From Batillaria attramentaria (Eukaryota; Mollusca; Gastropoda; Batillariidae), in NCBI GenBank assembly GCA_018292915.2, contig JACVVK020000438.1:442501-506500 (forward strand): 64,000 nt of DNA. Reading direction: 5' to 3'. The translations under genes were made by a program, and so were the position numbers. Below, one piece after another: positions 59,809-64,000 of this stretch; the stretch's first letter is position 1, and every line of letters begins with the position of its first letter. The notes beneath the pieces are model-generated. The model was given only the letters and a program-made list of their open reading frames with translations. It was not told the DNA's origin and searched no databases.

Positions 59809-60500
59809 GAGCCACACTGCCCAACAAAATGTGTACAGATCTTTTCAGGGCCCATGTTCGGTATCTTTAAAATCATTTGTGTAGTGAACACACTCAGACT
59901 GTGTCAACTGATGTTAAATAATACTAATAATAAATGTGAAATGTCCACCCTCCCCCCCCCCCCCCCCCTCTCTTCACATCCTGTGATTCACATGGCCACG
60001 TGATTACTGACGTGTAATTGTTTTCCTGCTCAGTTCTGAAAGAGCACGTGACAGTATTGCTAACATCAGTCCTATACGTATTCTCGTGTAAGAAAACATT
60101 GAAACGAAACCTTGCAACGCCCTCCATAACACTCGCACTAAAGGGTCTTCCCAATCGTGCATGATCACTGAACCATAACCATAACCAAACCGATACGCTT
60201 GACTGGAGACGATGACAAAGAAGTATCGCCCTGTGTAGGTGATAGTGACGTCACGCTGAGGAGGGTTGAGTATTGTGACAATAAGCGTTGGGGCGACAAG
60301 CCTCATGAAAAATGGAGGACAACACAGCACGTGCCAGTGATCGTGATGGTGTAATGTTAGGGTGTACAAGGTGTGTGTGGGGGGGGGGGGAGCCGGGGGG
60401 GGGGGGGGCATGTATGGCGCAATTCACTATAACCCGCTATGTCGGCCGGTGATCCGTTCTGTGGCAACAACAGGACGTAATATACATGCAGACCCAAAAT
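59807..60500. other. Stretch with weak minus-strand frames
   Basis: Two overlapping minus frames (60004-60411 and 59924-60154) have protein-like composition, but neither has consistent splice sites. G/C runs at 59951 and 60380-60410. Confidence 0.35.
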
Positions 60501-60509
60501 AATGGCTGT

Positions 60510-60511
60510 TT

Positions 60512-60548
<37 letters not shown>

Positions 60549-60593
60549 TGTGTCTGTGTCTGTGTGTGTCTGTGTCTGTGTGTGTCTGTGTCT

Positions 60594-60642
<49 letters not shown>

Positions 60643-60662
60643 GAGAGTGTGTGTGTGTTTTG

Positions 60663-60728
<66 letters not shown>
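60510..60728. repeat. (TG)n compound microsatellite
   Basis: TG with TCTG and TTTTGAGA interruptions. Confidence 0.95.
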
Positions 60729-60732
<4 letters not shown>

Positions 60733-60807
60733 CGCGCGCGCTAAACAACGCTACATAGAAGGGTTAGAGAGACAGACACAAAGAAAGAGAAACAAAAATA
60801 GTCACGG

Positions 60808-60872
60808 TGGGTGGGTGGGGGGTTGAGAGTTTGACGTCCTTGTACACCACATATGGGTGTCACCAAAGGCAG
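60808..60872 (-). mobile_element. SINE-A 3' tail fragment
   Basis: GAGTTTGACGTCCTTGTACA and CACATATGGGTGTCACCAAA, diverged. Confidence 0.55.
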
Positions 60873-61324
60873 CAAATAATGACATACTTTATTTCCACAC
60901 ACCTACAGCTACACACACACACAACTGGTCAAGTGTCCCTTCCGGAAACTTCCGTTGTCCCAACAGGACCACACGCAGTTCGTGACGTGTAAAGTGGTTA
61001 GTCATACGGACTAGCTATAGTCTACACACACACACACACACACAACTGCCATTAAACCTTCGCCCTGCCCCAACGTGTTTGCTGAGGACAATACAGAAAC
61101 GTTATCAGCAGGGGAGGAAATGCATACCAGCGTTCACGGGACTCCAAAAGGTCTTTTTTTTTTCTTTTCTTTTTTCCCTTGGACAAGCACACGCCAGTGT
61201 TGGGTTTGCCGAAGGGCTGAGTATCGGGTAAAGAACAAAACCAAACATGAACCAGGAATACGGCTTTGTCACGACCCGTGTACAAGCCTGGGGTCAGGTC
61301 TCGTATGACAATGATCACATTCCA

Positions 61325-61325
61325 A

Positions 61326-61367
<42 letters not shown>
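61325..61367. repeat. (CA)n microsatellite
   Basis: Pure tract. Confidence 0.95.
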
Positions 61368-61369
<2 letters not shown>

Positions 61370-61498
61370 CCGACAGCTGTACATATGATATAGCACCAAG
61401 CACTGCGGATTCTTGTCCGCTCAGTTTACAAGCACCAAGAAATTGCGTTTCAGTTCGTTCAGACTTTGGGTTTGAGTTTAATGGTTGGTGAATGGGTT

Positions 61499-61641
61499 AT
61501 TTACTCGCGGCTTTCACGTCCTTTTCCGCCACGTAAGGGTAATCTCAAAGGACGGGGAAACGATATATCTGGGCTGCAGCCGGGATTCGAACTCACGACC
61601 CATTGAAAGTTCCACGCTCTACCAGCCCCGCTATCCTGGCT
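61499..61641 (-). mobile_element. SINE-A copy, diverged
   Basis: TTTCACGTCCTTTTCCGCCA, GCAGCCGGGATTCGAACTCA, and CACGCTCTACCAG in SINE-A order. Confidence 0.8.
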
Positions 61642-62840
61642 TACCGACGTGTTGTGTTACAGCAACGACAGGAACACTAGCGAAGTAGATGGAAACAAGA
61701 ACTGACAAAGTCAAATTGCTCGGTGCTTGGGAAGTTCATATTTTACTCAGAAACGCGAGACAGCGGACAAATTATACACAGCTCCATACGACCACAGACA
61801 GTGAGCCCAGCTGTTGTAACCCTTGCTGGTTTTCGTGGTTTAACGTCCTTTTCCGCAAGACAAGCGGACTGTTAAAAACCGGACACTGGGGATGGGGGAG
61901 GGAACCAACTTGGTCTCCGGTCAGAATCTGATTTATAGATCGTCACAGATTTGTCACGACTCGACCATGTAACGATAGATCAACCCTCCCTCACATTCTA
62001 CCGGCAATGACGACCGTAAACTGTCCAGAAGAAAGTCAATCACGTGATGCTTTTGGTCACTAGGGGTGGGAGGGAGGGATGGAGGGGAGGCCGGGGGGCG
62101 AGTTGTGGTGGTCATAAACTGTCTGTGTAATTCCCTGCTGCAGGTCCCGGGTCCCAAGGGAGACAAGTCGTTAGTATGATGGGTGGTGGCCCCTCCTCTT
62201 GCCTCGTCCCTATTTTACACACATATTTACCGGTACCAAGACACATCATTTTGTATGGCATTGAACAGACTGTGCCAGGGACACTGAGTAGTTCGAGTGG
62301 GTGAAGGGGGAGGGGTGAAAGAGTGAAGGGGGAGAGGGGAGGGGGGAAGGAAGAGACTATGGGGGAGTATCAAACGGGTGTAGGGGGGGATACTGTAGTA
62401 TGGAGTGGGTGACGAAGCAAAGAAAGGTTAGGGTTGGACAGGAGAGGGAACGGTCTGGTATTTCGAATTGTCCGTGAAGGTACTTTCAAAGTAGAATAGA
62501 GGGGAGGGGGGAGGGGGGGGGGGGAGAAGGGTCAAAAACACTTTGACATTACGGATACTCGAACCCAATACGCTCCCTCAGTCTATGATTCAAGCCCCTG
62601 TAAATTAGAGTTGTTGTTGGTGGTGGTGGTGGTGGTGGTCGTGGTGGTGGTGGTGGTGTAATGCATTTCCCCGGTTTGGACGCATAACTGCCTTAGATTC
62701 GCGAGAAAGCGCATACTTCCTGTCCAGCTGTAAAGACGGTTTGTGCGGTAAACTACTGATGACATCAGCTTTCAATGTGTTGCCTTGTCATGCCAGACCG
62801 GTGTGCCATGTGTGTCAGACAACTGCCGACACGCAACCTG
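61642..62840. other. Gene-free stretch
   Basis: A SINE-like GTTTAACGTCCTTTTCCGCA at 61837, G-rich tracts at 62300-62530, (GTG)n at 62609-62658. No exon. Confidence 0.45.
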
Positions 62841-62847
62841 TCAATCT

Positions 62848-63108
62848 GCACTCACTCACTGTCACCACTTCAATAGCACATTCGTCCTGTGTCACTGTCA
62901 CCATCTCAAACACCAATCACTCACTGTCACCACTTCAATTGCACATTCGTCCTGTGTCACTGTCACCACTTCAATAGCACATTCGTCCTGTGTCACTGTC
63001 ACCACTTCAATAGCACATTCGTCCTTTGTCACTGTCACCACTTCAATAGCACATTCGTCCTGTGTCACTGTCACCATCTCAAACACCAATCACTCACTGT
63101 CACTACAG
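62848..63108 (+). repeat. 36-bp minisatellite, about 7 units
   Basis: Units of CACTGTCACCACTTCAATAG plus CACATTCGTCCTGTGT. A shorter variant with ATCTCAAACACCAATCA occurs twice. Confidence 0.95.
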
Positions 63109-63142
63109 TACAGTAGTCTATCAGGGGCGATAAGCCACAAAA

Positions 63143-63267
<125 letters not shown>

Positions 63268-63406
63268 TCTCTATTTTACATGATCTTTCTCAGTTTGTGT
63301 TTGACTTTCTTTCGCTTAATTGTTCTTTGGCAACCGCCGATCGTCTCGGCGTATTATGATTCTTTGTACGTGTGTATTAGTTATCACACCCACCCACCCA
63401 ACGGCA

Positions 63407-63407
<1 letters not shown>

Positions 63408-63450
<43 letters not shown>
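63408..63450. repeat. (CA)n microsatellite
   Basis: Pure tract. Confidence 0.95.
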
Positions 63451-63454
<4 letters not shown>

Positions 63455-63846
63455 CACCCCTCCTGTACAGCCCCAACCGACAACTCATACCATGGCACAA
63501 AACCAAAATACACGTCAGTCGCAGTTGTAAACTGACATTTTGAAAGTGACTCAGTAAAAAACCACGCCGCAGGAACTGTGACAGGAAATGGTAAACTGAT
63601 GTCCACAACAGGGATGTCCCGGTGTCCGTGTTTCCGAGAAACTCCGTGACCCCGTCAGTAGTAGAGGTTCAGTGTAGCACTAGTTCACTGTCTGTCTCAC
63701 GACACTGTGATTACACACTGTGATTACTGACTTGGTGCCACAGTGATCACAAGTCGTCATCAGCTACAAAGTGTGTCACTTACGTAGATAGATAACAGCG
63801 ACACACCACTAGACACACTTTACCGACCCAGTCAGTGACGGAATCA

Positions 63847-63847
<1 letters not shown>

Positions 63848-63916
<69 letters not shown>
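63848..63916. repeat. (CT)n(CA)n microsatellite
   Basis: Two adjoining tracts. Confidence 0.95.
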
Positions 63917-63918
<2 letters not shown>

Positions 63919-63938
63919 ACTGACAAACTATATTTCAG

Positions 63939-64000
63939 TACAACGGAGACGGATGCCGGACTTGAAACGCGGTGACATTGTGTCGACTGAGAAACTGACA
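63939..64000 (+). CDS. Possible exon running off the window end
   Basis: Acceptor ACTATATTTCAG, then a phase 1 frame open to the end (Q-R-R-R-M-P-D-L-K-R). Only 20 codons are visible and the other frames stop. Phase 1 matches the gene style of this window. Confidence 0.25.

Noticed and set aside
60004..60411. Minus frame with YTGRYFFVIVSSQAYRFGYG
   Set aside because: Another overlapping frame looks equally plausible, and splice sites do not fit either.

Overview
This is a window from an animal nuclear genome, most likely a mollusc and probably a gastropod. The evidence is: genes split by GT-AG introns with conserved phases, AATAAA signals, a very high load of (CA)n/(TG)n microsatellites and private minisatellites, tRNA-derived SINEs, L2/CR1-like LINE 3' ends and a solo LTR. 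Most long open frames are translated repeats. I see no bacterial or viral genes and no CRISPR.

Region 1 (1-18050, + strand) is a tandem cluster of at least three genes for secreted cysteine-rich proteins built from one repeated module of about 75-110 residues. Each module is encoded by two exons: an A exon (phase 1 in, phase 2 out, normally three Cys) and a B exon (phase 2 in, phase 1 out or stop, three Cys with C-x8-C-x7-C spacing). G1 (end only, 5-1874) closes with poly-Asn/poly-Gln. G2 (3181-5770) is signal peptide plus one module, 101 aa. G3 (6544-18050) is signal peptide plus five modules in 11 exons, 442 aa. All junctions keep frame. I cannot name the module.

Region 2 (19110-21591, - strand) is G4, convergent with G3. 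It has a signal exon that is duplicated out of frame, a domain exon expanded by eight identical in-frame 66-bp repeats, and one or two further exons.

Region 3 (28435-33212, - strand) is G5: signal peptide, two thrombospondin type-1 repeats, one LDL-receptor class A repeat and a hydrophobic, GPI-signal-like C terminus, 236 aa in five coding exons. Its introns hold a 48-bp minisatellite that copies the exon-end/splice-donor junction of the first TSP1 exon, and a 12-bp minisatellite interrupted by a retroelement with a 17-bp target-site duplication.

Region 4 (33213-64000) is gene-poor. It holds minisatellites (38, 21, 26, 45 and 36 bp units), SINE copies, a 780-bp solo LTR (42703-43482), a SINE carrying a nested TA-flanked MITE (59111-59709), and a few weak candidate exons (53060, 54205, 58031, 63939).

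The genes mostly encode secreted or surface cysteine-rich proteins. No shared pathway can be shown from the sequence.
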